Assembly (NCBI GenBank): GCA_910579955.1
Contig: CAJTWE010000002.1
Span: forward strand, 1-64,000
Source of the DNA: an uncultured Ruminococcus sp.
GTDB taxonomy: Bacteria > Bacillota > Clostridia > Oscillospirales > Ruminococcaceae
Length of the DNA stretch: 64,000 nt
Direction of reading: 5' to 3'
In this document: one piece after another, positions 18,435 through 28,175 of the stretch
Position numbering within the stretch: the first letter of the stretch is position 1
Layout: every line of letters starts with the position of its first letter
Position numbers and translations under genes: made by a program
The notes under the pieces: generated by a model
Database searches by the model: none
What the model was told of the DNA's origin: nothing
What the model saw: only the letters and a program-made list of their open reading frames with translations

Positions 18435-21400
18435 ATGTCATGGACACCACAACAACAGACAGCCATTGATGCACATGGCAGCGGATATATAGTATCAGCT
18501 GCAGCCGGCAGTGGTAAAACTTCTGTGCTTGTAGAAAGACTTACAAAGATAATATCCAATACAAATAACCCCATTCCTGTAGAAAAAATGATAGTGGTTA
18601 CATTTACTGTAGACGCAGCTGCAGAAATGAGACAACGACTTTCCACCTCTCTTGAGATAGCTATAGGAAAAAATCCGGATGAGCCTTGGCTTAGACGTCA
18701 ACAAATGCTATTACCACGAGCTCATATATCTACAATTCACGCTTTCTGCTTTGATCTGATAAGAGAACACATGAACAACAGTGAAATAACTGCAAGTTTC
18801 AGAGTACTTGAAGATTCTGAACAGAAAATACTCGCATCAAAGGCAGCTGATATGGCAATAAGCAGTTGGCATAAAAAAAGACCTGCTGATATGGAAATTC
18901 TCTGGAAAGCATTGTGCAATAAATCTGATGCTCCTTTGGAAGATGTAATTCTTGATCTGCACTCATTCTTTGGATCAATACCATTTCGCAGCTTGTGGAT
19001 TAAAAATGCACTTTCTCAGTATAAAAAGCCGGCAAAACAAAACATCTATTATCTTCATCTACTAGAAAATCTGCGTCGTGAAGCTGTATCCATACGAAAG
19101 CTTTGTGATCGTGCGGTATATTCAGCAGCTTATATATACGATACTAACAATAACATTCTTGACTGGGTAACTAATGATTATGATGCAATTGCAATGATTT
19201 GCAGTCTTCTTGGAAAATCAGAGCCAGATGCAGAGCGCATAAATGAATATGCAATATCTGCTATGGAACTTCATAAAGGACATAGCTATCCGAGAATGCG
19301 TAAAAAGGACATTCTTGATTCACTCAAATTTGATGAAGTACGTGATCTAAGACAACAGTACGATGAGCGATTCAAAAATCTTCTAAAAAAAATTACATCT
19401 ATGCTTCCATATTTTGAAAATGATATGGAGAAGCATATAGAAATACTACCTCTTCTCTGCGAACTAGAAAAGGATATGTCAGATATTCTTAATAATATGA
19501 AATCAGAAAGAAATGCTCTCAGCTTTGATGACGCTGAAAGAATAGCGCTAGATATCTTGTCCGAAACAAATGAAAATGGGAGTATACGACCATCTGAAAC
19601 AGCAAGAGAACTGTCTGAATACTATGAGCTTATTATGATAGACGAATGTCAAGACTCAAACAACAGGCAGGACTATATATTCAAACTTATATCAAAAAAC
19701 AGTTTTGATGAAACAACAGGAAAATTATCATATGGTGATAACGTATTCATGGTAGGTGATGTAAAGCAATGCATATATCAGTTTAGAAATGCAAATCCCC
19801 AGAATTTCAATAAAGCGGCAAAGGACGCCGTTCCATATGATGAAAATTCCAAAGCACCACTGCAATTAATAAGGCTAAGCAAAAACTTTAGAAGCAGCAG
19901 TCAGGTAATAGACTTTGTAAACTTCTTATTTTCCGGCATAATGACAGAAAACTGCGGTGAAATACCATATACTGAAGAAGAATGGCTTTATATGGGAGCC
20001 GAGTGTTATAATGATATCTCTACAGAACATCAGGCAACGGAGATTATAATTCTCCCCGAAAACAAAGATATGATAGAAGATGTTTCTGCTGAATGTACAG
20101 CTGCAACAATAAGCAAAATGCTTAATGAAGGCTACCCCGTTCTTGAAAAGGATGGCAGCACTCGTCCATGTAGATATGATGATTTTTGTATTCTACTCAG
20201 AAACAAAGAACCTGCAAAGCTATACACAAAAGCACTTGAAAAACTTCGTATTCCTTCAAGGGGAATAGAAGAAACAGGTTATCTGAGATCAAAAGAAATA
20301 AGCCTTATACTTAATCTTTTACGTATAGTTGACAATCCTCTTCTAGAAACACCTTTGGCCGCAGTAATGCTTTCGCCAATGTTTTCATTCACTGCAAATG
20401 ATATAGCAAAGGTTCGCCTTGAAAACAAAAAACTACATCTTTATGCATCCCTATGCGTAATGCTCGAAAAAAATGATGCAAACGAAGAGCTTCTACAAAA
20501 GTGTAAAAATCTCTATAATACATTAAATGAACTTCGTACAGACAGTGCACTCTATTCATTAGAGGAACTTATTCGCAGAATATATGAAACTACAGATTTT
20601 ATGTCAGTAATGCAGCTTTATCAGAATGGCAATAGAAAAAGAGCTAACTTACAGCTGCTTCTTATGTATGCACGTTCATACGAGGAAAACTCTCACGGTG
20701 GGGTATCAGGATTTCTCAGATATATTGACAATATGCTTGAAAAGGGAAAAGATTTTGCACAGGCAAGTGTCGCTGACGGCTCAGATCTTGCAGTTTCTAT
20801 AAAGACAATGCATGGTTCAAAAGGCCTTGAGTTTCCATTTGTGTTCATATGCAGAACAGATACGGAATTTTCAAACCTAGATAACAAAAAGAAACTTATC
20901 TGTACTGATTCTGGAATGGCTGGTATGCGCCTTCAATCTCCTGATACTTTAGAAAAATATCAATCTCTTCCACATATGATAATTCAGAATGAAAAAGAAA
21001 AACAGCAGCGCAACGAGGAAATGCGTCTTCTGTATGTCGCTCTTACAAGAGCAAGACAGAAACTATTCATCCCTATGAAATATGGAGAAAATGAAAAAAA
21101 GAAGATTTCTGCATATGCAGAATTTTTGAAGGATACCGACTATATCCCACAGCTACTCGCAGCAGGAGCAAATTCAATGTCAGATTGGCTATGGATGAGC
21201 CTTATGCATCGTTGCGACAATGATTTCATCAATCTTGTTCCAGAAGCAGCTGCTATTAAATGCAAAAATGAAAAATTCTCCAACCTAAAAATAAACTATA
21301 CAAATGAATACATTACATGCCCTTTACCAGAACAAACAGAAAAGCCAATGTGCCCTGCAAATGAAGAAACACTCAGCAGTATACGAAAGCACATTAATTT

Positions 21401-22061
21401 TGAATATAATTCCGAAGAAACATCAATGATATCTCTTATGAGCGTATCTGCCGTTTCAAAAGCAAATAATACTGACACTCTTACTCTAAAACGACCACGG
21501 TGCATAAGTAAAGAAAAAAAAGCTCTAACAGGCGCAGAACATGGTACAGCAGTGCATTCATTTTTTCAATACGCTGTATTTTCAAAAGCCGAACATGATG
21601 CTATAGGTGAATTAAAAAGACTATGGACATTGGGATTTCTCACAGAAGAACAGATGAAAACAATACATCCTATAGAAATCGAACCGTTCTTTAAAAGCAA
21701 TCTCTATAAACGTATAAAAAAATCGCCTATGCTATATCGTGAAAAGAAATTTCTCATTCGTGTATCAGACCTTAATATTCCTAAAGATATATCATCAGAG
21801 GGTCTGCAACTTCTTACTACATACAGAAATTCAAACAGTATGATGAAAGGTATCATCGACCTTGCATTTTCTGAAAATGACGATTTTGTACTTGTGGACT
21901 ATAAAACTGACAAGGTTGCAAGTGAGGAAGAGCTTATAGTGAAATACAAGCTACAGCTTTATATTTACAGTCTGGCACTCAGACAAATCACAGGAAAAAA
22001 AGTAAAAGAATGTCTTATTTACTCTACTCACTTAGGTAGAGAAATAAAGATAGAATTCTAA
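18435..22061 (+). CDS. addA: ATP-dependent helicase/nuclease AddA
   Basis: AddA is the UvrD-like motor and second nuclease of AddAB. The 1208-residue protein has Walker A SAAAGSGKTSVLVERL near residue 23, the DECQD helicase motif II (IMIDECQDSNNRQD), helicase motifs near LYVALTRARQKLF, and a C-terminal nuclease motif LVDYKTDKV near residue 1156. The ATG at 18435 is chosen over one at 18408 because AGGAGGGGAG between them is the ribosome site and the family starts MSWTPQQQTAI. Confidence 0.96.
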   Translation: MSWTPQQQTAIDAHGSGYIVSAAAGSGKTSVLVERLTKIISNTNNPIPVEKMIVVTFTVDAAAEMRQRLSTSLEIAIGKNPDEPWLRRQQMLLPRAHISTIHAFCFDLIREHMNNSEITASFRVLEDSEQKILASKAADMAISSWHKKRPADMEILWKALCNKSDAPLEDVILDLHSFFGSIPFRSLWIKNALSQYKKPAKQNIYYLHLLENLRREAVSIRKLCDRAVYSAAYIYDTNNNILDWVTNDYDAIAMICSLLGKSEPDAERINEYAISAMELHKGHSYPRMRKKDILDSLKFDEVRDLRQQYDERFKNLLKKITSMLPYFENDMEKHIEILPLLCELEKDMSDILNNMKSERNALSFDDAERIALDILSETNENGSIRPSETARELSEYYELIMIDECQDSNNRQDYIFKLISKNSFDETTGKLSYGDNVFMVGDVKQCIYQFRNANPQNFNKAAKDAVPYDENSKAPLQLIRLSKNFRSSSQVIDFVNFLFSGIMTENCGEIPYTEEEWLYMGAECYNDISTEHQATEIIILPENKDMIEDVSAECTAATISKMLNEGYPVLEKDGSTRPCRYDDFCILLRNKEPAKLYTKALEKLRIPSRGIEETGYLRSKEISLILNLLRIVDNPLLETPLAAVMLSPMFSFTANDIAKVRLENKKLHLYASLCVMLEKNDANEELLQKCKNLYNTLNELRTDSALYSLEELIRRIYETTDFMSVMQLYQNGNRKRANLQLLLMYARSYEENSHGGVSGFLRYIDNMLEKGKDFAQASVADGSDLAVSIKTMHGSKGLEFPFVFICRTDTEFSNLDNKKKLICTDSGMAGMRLQSPDTLEKYQSLPHMIIQNEKEKQQRNEEMRLLYVALTRARQKLFIPMKYGENEKKKISAYAEFLKDTDYIPQLLAAGANSMSDWLWMSLMHRCDNDFINLVPEAAAIKCKNEKFSNLKINYTNEYITCPLPEQTEKPMCPANEETLSSIRKHINFEYNSEETSMISLMSVSAVSKANNTDTLTLKRPRCISKEKKALTGAEHGTAVHSFFQYAVFSKAEHDAIGELKRLWTLGFLTEEQMKTIHPIEIEPFFKSNLYKRIKKSPMLYREKKFLIRVSDLNIPKDISSEGLQLLTTYRNSNSMMKGIIDLAFSENDDFVLVDYKTDKVASEEELIVKYKLQLYIYSLALRQITGKKVKECLIYSTHLGREIKIEF

Positions 22062-22076
22062 AAAGGGAGACATTGC

Positions 22077-22928
22077 ATGGAAAATCTTACAAACATAAAT
22101 GTAGTCAGAGAAATCATGGAAAGACATAATTTTCATTTCTCCAAAAAGCTAGGACAGAACTTTTTAATAAATCCATCGGTTTGCCCTAGAATTGCTGAAA
22201 TGGGAAATGCAGCTCCGGGTTATGGTGTACTTGAAATAGGAACAGGTGTAGGCGTGCTTACACATGAGCTTGCCAAACGTGCTGAAAAGGTCTGTGCAGT
22301 TGAGGTAGATAAAAGACTACTGCCTATACTTAAAGAAACAGTTGGGGAACATAAAAATCTGCATATTATTCATAATGATATTTTGGAATGTGATCTTAAT
22401 GAACTTCTGCTGCAAGAATTTGACGGACTCAACGTTGCTGTCTGTGCGAATCTTCCATACTACATCACAACTCCCATACTGATGTATCTTCTTGAAAGCA
22501 ATGCAAATATTGATACTATAACTGTCATGGTTCAAAAGGAAGTTGCCGATAAGCTTGAAGCTCGTGTAGGCACAAGAGATGCTGGAGCAATAACTGTAGC
22601 AGTAAATTTCTATGGCACTGTTGAAAAGCTTTTCTCAGTCTCACGAGGTAGCTTTATGCCTGCTCCAAATGTTGATTCTGCCGTTATACAAATAAAAGTA
22701 GGATCACAATGGCGTGAAATTGTAAATGACCCTAAGCACTTCTTTAAAATGGTAAGAGCAGGATTTCAACAGAGACGAAAAACTCTTGTAAATGCACTTT
22801 CTGGAATAATGGGATATAATAAAATAGAACTTGCAAAAGTACTCAAAAGTCTGGACATATCTGAAGCAGCACGAATTGAAGCGCTTTCCATGGAAGAACT
22901 CTGTCATCTTAGCAACAGTCTGTCTTGA
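22077..22928 (+). CDS. rsmA: 16S rRNA (adenine1518/1519-N6)-dimethyltransferase RsmA (KsgA)
   Basis: RsmA dimethylates two adjacent adenines in helix 45 of 16S rRNA. The 283-residue protein has KKLGQNFLINPSV, the SAM motif LEIGTGVGVLTHEL and the catalytic ANLPYYITTPI. It follows addA by 15 bases with a GGGAG site and probably shares its transcript. Its stop codon lies inside the -35 element of the pyr promoter. Confidence 0.96.
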   Translation: MENLTNINVVREIMERHNFHFSKKLGQNFLINPSVCPRIAEMGNAAPGYGVLEIGTGVGVLTHELAKRAEKVCAVEVDKRLLPILKETVGEHKNLHIIHNDILECDLNELLLQEFDGLNVAVCANLPYYITTPILMYLLESNANIDTITVMVQKEVADKLEARVGTRDAGAITVAVNFYGTVEKLFSVSRGSFMPAPNVDSAVIQIKVGSQWREIVNDPKHFFKMVRAGFQQRRKTLVNALSGIMGYNKIELAKVLKSLDISEAARIEALSMEELCHLSNSLS

Positions 22929-22953
22929 CTTAATAAGATATATATGGTAAAAT
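22925..22953 (+). promoter_or_regulatory. Promoter of the pyr operon
   Basis: TTGACT (22925-22930), 17-base spacer, TAAAAT (22948-22953) with a TGG extended -10. It overlaps the rsmA stop codon. No PyrR-type attenuator hairpins were seen before pyrC. Confidence 0.7.
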
Positions 22954-23006
22954 AAAAATATGTGAAACGAATGTTTTATTAAAATATATAAGGAGGGGTT
23001 CTTTTT

Positions 23007-24293
23007 ATGAGTTCTGTACTTTTAAAAAATATTACTGCTGTAAATAGCAGCGAATGCTATAAATGCAGTATTCTCATTGAAAACGGCATTATTACCTCGC
23101 TTGAAGGTGAATGTGCTGATACTGTTTATGACTGCACCGGACTTATTGCTATGCCTGGTATTTTTGATATGCACGTTCATCTCAGAGATCCAGGATTTAC
23201 CCAAAAGGAAGACATCCTTACAGGTTGTGCAGCTGCCCTCGCTGGTGGCGTTACAGGTGTTGCTGCCATGCCTAATACAAATCCTGCAACTGACAATGCA
23301 GAAACTGTACGATATATCATAGATAAAGCGGCAAGTACAGGAGTTAATGTATATCCAGTAGGAGCTATTACTAAGGGACTTAACGGACAAGAGATTTGCG
23401 ATTTTGATTCATTGAAAGCAGCAGGTATATGTGCTGTTTCTGACGATGGCAGACCTGTGAAAAATGCAGAGATGATGCGTGAAGCACTTATCTTAGGAGC
23501 TGAAAAGAATATCCCTGTAATTTCTCATTGTGAAGACCTGTCTATTATAAATGGCGGTATAATCAATAAAGGAAAGATCTCAGAAAAGCTCTGCGTACAG
23601 GGAATGGACAGAGCGTCCGAGGATTATATAACTGCAAGAGAAATGATATTGGCTCATAGTGCAAATGTACCCATCCATATTGCTCATGTATCTACAAAAG
23701 GTTCTGTTGCAATGATAAGATTTGCCAAATCTATGGGTGTTAAAGTAACCTGTGAGACCTGCCCTCATTATTTTCTTATGACAGAAGATAAGGTCACTTC
23801 TATGGACGCAGACTATCGTATGAATCCTCCTCTGCGTACAGAAGAAGATAGACTTGCCGTTCTTGAAGGTATACTTGACGGTACTATCGACTGCATCGTT
23901 ACAGACCATGCACCTCATACCCCAGATGATAAATCCGATTTTTATCTTGCTCCTAACGGTGTTATTGGTATGGAAACCTCTCTATCCGCTACTCTCACAC
24001 TTTATCATAACGGCAAACTTACTCTTTCTGATATTGTAAAGCTGATGTCAGAAAAGCCAAGAGAGATCCTATCATTGCCAAAGGCAAAAATAGCTGTTGG
24101 AGAAAAGGCAGACATATGTGTGCTTGATTCAGATTACAAGTGGACCGTAATCCCCGAAAAGCTTCATTCTAAGGCACGAAATGCTATATTCAAAGGCATG
24201 GAACTTAAAGGAAAGCCAGTTATGACAATAGCAAAAGGAGAAATCCGCTATCAAGATGCAGACTATAATTTTATTAAAATAAATGAATGCTAA
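23007..24293 (+). CDS. pyrC: Dihydroorotase PyrC
   Basis: PyrC cyclises carbamoyl aspartate to dihydroorotate. The 428-residue type I enzyme has the zinc-binding DMHVHLRDPGFTQKED near residue 54, HCED, HVSTKGS and VTDHAPHTPDDK with the catalytic Asp. GGAGG ribosome site. First gene of the pyrC-pyrF-pyrK-pyrD block; carAB and pyrB are not in the window. Confidence 0.96.
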   Translation: MSSVLLKNITAVNSSECYKCSILIENGIITSLEGECADTVYDCTGLIAMPGIFDMHVHLRDPGFTQKEDILTGCAAALAGGVTGVAAMPNTNPATDNAETVRYIIDKAASTGVNVYPVGAITKGLNGQEICDFDSLKAAGICAVSDDGRPVKNAEMMREALILGAEKNIPVISHCEDLSIINGGIINKGKISEKLCVQGMDRASEDYITAREMILAHSANVPIHIAHVSTKGSVAMIRFAKSMGVKVTCETCPHYFLMTEDKVTSMDADYRMNPPLRTEEDRLAVLEGILDGTIDCIVTDHAPHTPDDKSDFYLAPNGVIGMETSLSATLTLYHNGKLTLSDIVKLMSEKPREILSLPKAKIAVGEKADICVLDSDYKWTVIPEKLHSKARNAIFKGMELKGKPVMTIAKGEIRYQDADYNFIKINEC

Positions 24294-24311
24294 AATAAAG
24301 GAGAAAATATT

Positions 24312-25238
24312 ATGTCATTTGACAGACTCATAAAGAAGATTATCGAAACAAAAAACCCATCTGTTGCAGGCCTTGACCCAAGACTTGAATATGTTCCTGA
24401 GTATATTACAAAGGCAGCATTTGAAAAACATGGAGTCACTCTTAAAGCAGCAGCAGAAGCAATTCTTACATTTAATAAAGCTCTTATTGACGAGCTCTAC
24501 GATATCGTTCCTGCAATAAAGCCACAAGCTGCTTACTATGAAATGTATGGCTGGGAAGGCGTTAGAGTTCTCACAGAAACTATCAGCTATGCACAGTCAA
24601 AAGGTATGTACGTTATGACAGATGGTAAAAGAAATGACATTGGTGCAACTATGGATGCATATGCATCTGCACATCTGGGCAAAGTAAACGTAGGGGATAA
24701 GACATTTGAACCTTTCGGTGCAGATGCTCTTACAGTAAACGGTTATCTGGGCACAGACGGTATCGATCCGCTTCTAAAAATATGCAAGGCTCAAGACAAG
24801 GGCATATTCGTTCTTGCAAAGACATCAAATCCGTCAAGCGGTGAGCTACAGGATAAATGTATAGACGGTACTCCGATCTATGCAGTTATGGGGGATATGT
24901 GCGAAAAATGGGGAGAAGATACAATAGGCGAATACGGCTACTCTGCAGTAGGCGCAGTTGTGGGCGCAACATATCCAGAACAGCTTACAGAACTTAGAAA
25001 AAGACTTCCGCATACTATGTTTTTAGTTCCGGGATATGGTGCACAAGGTGGCGGAGCTGAAGGTCTTAAAGTAGCATTTGATGAAAATGGTCTGGGTGCA
25101 ATTGTAAACTCCTCAAGAGCTATAATGTGTGCATATAAGAAGGAAGACTGCTTGGAAACCGATTTTGCAAAGGCTGCACGCAGAGAAGCAATTAGAATGA
25201 GAGAAGATATTGTAAGAGTTACAGGGCTTTCAAAATAA
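24312..25238 (+). CDS. pyrF: Orotidine 5'-phosphate decarboxylase PyrF (long type)
   Basis: PyrF decarboxylates OMP to UMP. At 308 residues it belongs to the longer OMP decarboxylase group seen in clostridia and actinobacteria. The catalytic Lys/Asp array is in MTDGKRNDIGATMDAYA near residue 102; GLDPRLEYVP is at the N-terminus. AAAGGAG ribosome site, 18 bases after pyrC. Confidence 0.95.
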   Translation: MSFDRLIKKIIETKNPSVAGLDPRLEYVPEYITKAAFEKHGVTLKAAAEAILTFNKALIDELYDIVPAIKPQAAYYEMYGWEGVRVLTETISYAQSKGMYVMTDGKRNDIGATMDAYASAHLGKVNVGDKTFEPFGADALTVNGYLGTDGIDPLLKICKAQDKGIFVLAKTSNPSSGELQDKCIDGTPIYAVMGDMCEKWGEDTIGEYGYSAVGAVVGATYPEQLTELRKRLPHTMFLVPGYGAQGGGAEGLKVAFDENGLGAIVNSSRAIMCAYKKEDCLETDFAKAARREAIRMREDIVRVTGLSK

Positions 25239-25257
25239 AGCTCAAAGAGGAATTAAT

Positions 25258-26028
25258 ATGAAATATACAAAATCATTATACCCAATAGTAAAAAAAGAGA
25301 GCTTGGGAAAGAATCTCGTTAAAATAGACATTTTGTGCCCTGATATTGCAAATGCGGCACAACCGGGACAATTTGTGCATATTCTTCCAGAAGGAATGAC
25401 ACTCAGAAGACCCATTTCAATTTGTAATATAGATAAAGAAAACGCTGTGCTTACCATCGTCTTTGAGGTAAAGCAAGAAGGTACAGAACGTATTGCAAAC
25501 AAAAACAAGGGAGAGAATCTCGACATTCTCGGCCCTTTGGGACATGGATTTACTCTGAAGCCAGAGGCTGAAAAAGTTATTCTTATCGGAGGCGGTATAG
25601 GCAATCCGCCAATGCTTACCCTTGCAAAATACTACGGTTCAAAGGCAACTGTTATTTCCGGTTTCAGAAGTGCTGAATGTGTTATTTTACAAGATGAATT
25701 TAAAAATACAGGTGCAGAAACTATTTTATGTACAGATAACGGTACATCAGGTAGAAAAGCACTTGTTACAGAACCTCTAAAGGAACTGATTAAAAATAAT
25801 AATATTGATGCTGTTTATGCTTGTGGTCCAACACCGATGCTTAAATTTATTGCAGCCATTGCAAATGAAGCAGATGTATTCTGTGAAGTTTCGATGGAAG
25901 AAAGAATGGGCTGCGGAATTGGTGCTTGTCTTGTATGCGCTTGTAAGCTCAAAAAAGAAGGAAAAGACGTTATGGGGCATGTCTGCAAAGATGGTCCTGT
26001 GTTCTCATCTAAGGAGGTGCAGTGGTAA
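25258..26028 (+). CDS. pyrK: Dihydroorotate dehydrogenase electron transfer subunit PyrK
   Basis: PyrK passes electrons from PyrD to NAD+. The 256-residue protein has the FAD-binding RRPISICN near residue 48, the NAD-binding IGGGIGNPPM near residue 108 and the 2Fe-2S cysteines in MGCGIGACLVCACK plus a later Cys in HVCKDG. The stop overlaps the pyrD start (TAATG). Confidence 0.95.
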   Translation: MKYTKSLYPIVKKESLGKNLVKIDILCPDIANAAQPGQFVHILPEGMTLRRPISICNIDKENAVLTIVFEVKQEGTERIANKNKGENLDILGPLGHGFTLKPEAEKVILIGGGIGNPPMLTLAKYYGSKATVISGFRSAECVILQDEFKNTGAETILCTDNGTSGRKALVTEPLKELIKNNNIDAVYACGPTPMLKFIAAIANEADVFCEVSMEERMGCGIGACLVCACKLKKEGKDVMGHVCKDGPVFSSKEVQW

Positions 26029-26939
26029 TGGCAAATTTATCCGTTAATGTGGCAGGCGTAGATTTCAAAAATCCTGTTATTCCTGCATCAGGAGTATTTG
26101 GATACGGTAGAGAATATGAAGAACTTTTTGCGCTGTCAAAGCTTGGTGGTATCGCAACAAAGGGGACTACCATTACAGAACGCCCCGGAAATCCTGCACC
26201 AAGAATCGCTGAGTGTCCATCTGGCATGATAAACTCAGTAGGACTACAAAATCCCGGAATAGACGCTTTTATAAGCAGAGAGCTTCCTAACCTTCTAACT
26301 AAAGATACAGTTATACTTGCAAATATCGCTGGCTCTACAATTGATGAATGCGTTACTATTGCAGAAAAGCTTGATTCTACAGATGTTCACATGATAGAAC
26401 TTAATATTTCCTGCCCAAACGTAAAAAAGGGAGGAGCAGCATTCGGAGTTCATTGTGATTCAGCAGAAGCTATTACAAAAGCTGTAAGAAATGCTACTAA
26501 GAAGCCACTCATTGTTAAACTTTCTCCTAACGTTACAGATATAACAGAAATCGCAAGAGCTGTTGAATCAGCTGGTGCAGATAGCGTTTCTCTTATAAAT
26601 ACTCTTTTGGGTATGCGTATTGACATAAATACAGGTAGACCAATCCTCAAAAATAACGTTGGCGGAATGTCCGGCCCTGCTGTATTTCCACTGGCTGTTC
26701 GTATGGTATGGCAAGTAGCAAATGCTGTGTCTATTCCGGTAATAGGAATAGGTGGTATTGATTCAGGAAAGGCAGCCATTGAAATGATGATGGCTGGTGC
26801 TAAAGCTGTACAGATTGGCGGTGCAATATTCACAGACCCATATGCACCAATTCGTATTATTGACGAGATGAACGAATGGCTTGACAAAAAGGAAATTGCT
26901 GATATAAATGAAATCATCGGCTCTGTTAAACCGTGGTAA
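26028..26939 (+). CDS. pyrD: Dihydroorotate dehydrogenase B catalytic subunit PyrD
   Basis: The NAD-linked class 1B enzyme oxidises dihydroorotate together with PyrK. It has 303 residues from the ATG at 26028; a GTG at 26022 is less likely because the AAGGAGGTG site at 26011-26019 is ideally spaced for the ATG. Motifs: INSVGLQNPG, the catalytic Cys in NISCPNVK, and NTLLGMRID; FMN phosphate site GIGGIDSG. The start overlaps the pyrK stop by one base. Confidence 0.96.
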   Translation: MANLSVNVAGVDFKNPVIPASGVFGYGREYEELFALSKLGGIATKGTTITERPGNPAPRIAECPSGMINSVGLQNPGIDAFISRELPNLLTKDTVILANIAGSTIDECVTIAEKLDSTDVHMIELNISCPNVKKGGAAFGVHCDSAEAITKAVRNATKKPLIVKLSPNVTDITEIARAVESAGADSVSLINTLLGMRIDINTGRPILKNNVGGMSGPAVFPLAVRMVWQVANAVSIPVIGIGGIDSGKAAIEMMMAGAKAVQIGGAIFTDPYAPIRIIDEMNEWLDKKEIADINEIIGSVKPW

Positions 26940-26972
26940 TAAAGCTAAAGCTTATAAAGGAATGTAATTATA

Positions 26973-27395
26973 ATGATCATAATGGCTGTAGACTTCGGCG
27001 ATTCCAGAACAGGACTTGCCGTCTGTGACAAAAGTGAATTTCTTGCATCTCCTGCTGGAGTTATTGCAGAGAAAGATTTTGATATATGCATGGAAAAAGT
27101 TGCATTAGAAGCAAAGGCTCGTGGTGCTGAACTTTTAGTTGTAGGTTATCCTAAGAATATGAATAATACTATAGGTGAACGTGCTGAGAAATGCAGCAGA
27201 TTTGCTGAAGGACTTAAAGAAATGACAGGACTTCCTGTTGAACTTTGGGACGAAAGGTGCACTACAGTTTCTGCTCATCAATATCTTAATGTCACCAATA
27301 CAAGAGGTAAAAAAAGAAAAGCTGTAGTGGACGCAGTAGCAGCAACTATTATTCTTGAAAGTTATATGGGATACAAAAAAAATGCACAGCACTGA
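26973..27395 (+). CDS. ruvX: YqgF/RuvX-family Holliday junction resolvase-like nuclease
   Basis: The 140-residue RNase H-fold protein has the first catalytic Asp in MAVDFGDSRTGLAV, Glu in the region ELLVVGYPKNMNNT, and the last Asp in KAVVDAVAATIILE. The family acts in 16S rRNA 5'-end processing and/or junction resolution; which applies here is unknown. It follows pyrD by 33 bases with AAAGGA, probably as the last gene of that transcript. Its stop lies within a hairpin. Confidence 0.88.
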   Translation: MIIMAVDFGDSRTGLAVCDKSEFLASPAGVIAEKDFDICMEKVALEAKARGAELLVVGYPKNMNNTIGERAEKCSRFAEGLKEMTGLPVELWDERCTTVSAHQYLNVTNTRGKKRKAVVDAVAATIILESYMGYKKNAQH

Positions 27396-27408
27396 TTGCG
27401 TGCTGTGC
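27375..27408 (-). terminator. Terminator of the 57-residue gene
   Basis: GCACAGCAC (27384-27392) and GTGCTGTGC (27400-27408) form a perfect 9-pair stem. On the minus strand it is followed by eight U (A-run at 27375-27382), so it ends the minus-strand transcript; it also covers the ruvX stop. Confidence 0.8.
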
Positions 27409-27420
27409 AAATAATCTATA

Positions 27421-27594
27421 TTACATAATAATAGATGTGATGTCATCAAGAATACATCCGGCTGCTTTGATAGCCTTGTTTGTATTCCTGCGAATATCGT
27501 GCTTCTGCCTTGAAGTTGCCTTTGACATTATATAGATAACTGTTCCGGCAGCTGCACCAAGACCTACACCCTTTACCATTGATTTTACTGTCAT
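27421..27594 (-). CDS. Small 57-residue glycine-rich membrane-associated protein
   Basis: A short gene with an excellent ribosome site (GGAGGTG, 7 bases before ATG) and its own terminator. The product has 57 residues: a basic start, a Gly/Ala-rich apolar helix (GVGLGAAAGTVIYIMS, residues 9-24) that could insert in or lie on the membrane, a basic stretch SRQKHDIRR and an amphipathic end with AAGCILDDI. A possible promoter (TGTATA-17-CATAAT with TGC extension) lies in the short divergent gap. Related small proteins seem familiar from clostridia, but I know of no function. Confidence 0.7.
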   Translation of the reverse strand: MTVKSMVKGVGLGAAAGTVIYIMSKATSRQKHDIRRNTNKAIKAAGCILDDITSIIM

Positions 27595-27658
27595 TTTATT
27601 TCACCTCCAAAAATATTATGGCAGCGGTAAGTATTTTTATACAAAGGAAAATAACAGC

Positions 27659-28159
27659 ATGACAGAATTAAATATTGTTTTAGTAGAACCGCAAATTCCC
27701 CAGAATACAGGAAATATCGCAAGAACTTGTGCCGTAACAGGAGCTGCACTTCATCTAGTAAAGCCAATGGGTTTTACTGTTACAGATAAGCATCTAAAAC
27801 GTGCAGGACTTGACTATTGGGACAAACTTAATATAAACTATTATGAGAATCTAAGCGACTTCTTTTCAAAAAATAATGATGGCAAATTCTATTTCTTCAC
27901 TACAAAAGGCAGAAACATACACAGTGATGTTTCATATGAAGGAAAGGTATATCTTATTTTCGGAAGAGAGGATAAAGGACTTCCTGAAGAATTGCTTTTT
28001 GAGCATAAAGAAAATTGTTTGCGTATTCCAATGAGAAATACTCTTAGAAGTTTAAATCTTTCAAATTCTGTTGCTGTTGCAGTATATGAGGCACTGAGAC
28101 AAAATAATTATAATGATCTCGAAACTCAAGGGGAGCTTACAAAGTTCACATGGCAATAA
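27659..28159 (+). CDS. trmL: tRNA (cytidine/uridine34-2'-O)-methyltransferase TrmL
   Basis: The SPOUT-fold enzyme methylates the wobble ribose of certain tRNA-Leu. The 166-residue protein shows the family start LNIVLVEPQIPQNTGNIART, the FGREDKGLP knot segment and the C-terminal RIPMRNTLRSLNLSNSVAV. AAAGG ribosome site. Divergent from the 57-residue gene. Confidence 0.94.
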   Translation: MTELNIVLVEPQIPQNTGNIARTCAVTGAALHLVKPMGFTVTDKHLKRAGLDYWDKLNINYYENLSDFFSKNNDGKFYFFTTKGRNIHSDVSYEGKVYLIFGREDKGLPEELLFEHKENCLRIPMRNTLRSLNLSNSVAVAVYEALRQNNYNDLETQGELTKFTWQ

Positions 28160-28175
28160 AAAGGAGTATTAAAAT

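Noticed and set aside
22954..23006. PyrR attenuator before pyrC
   Set aside because: The leader is about 50 bases with no alternative stem-loops.
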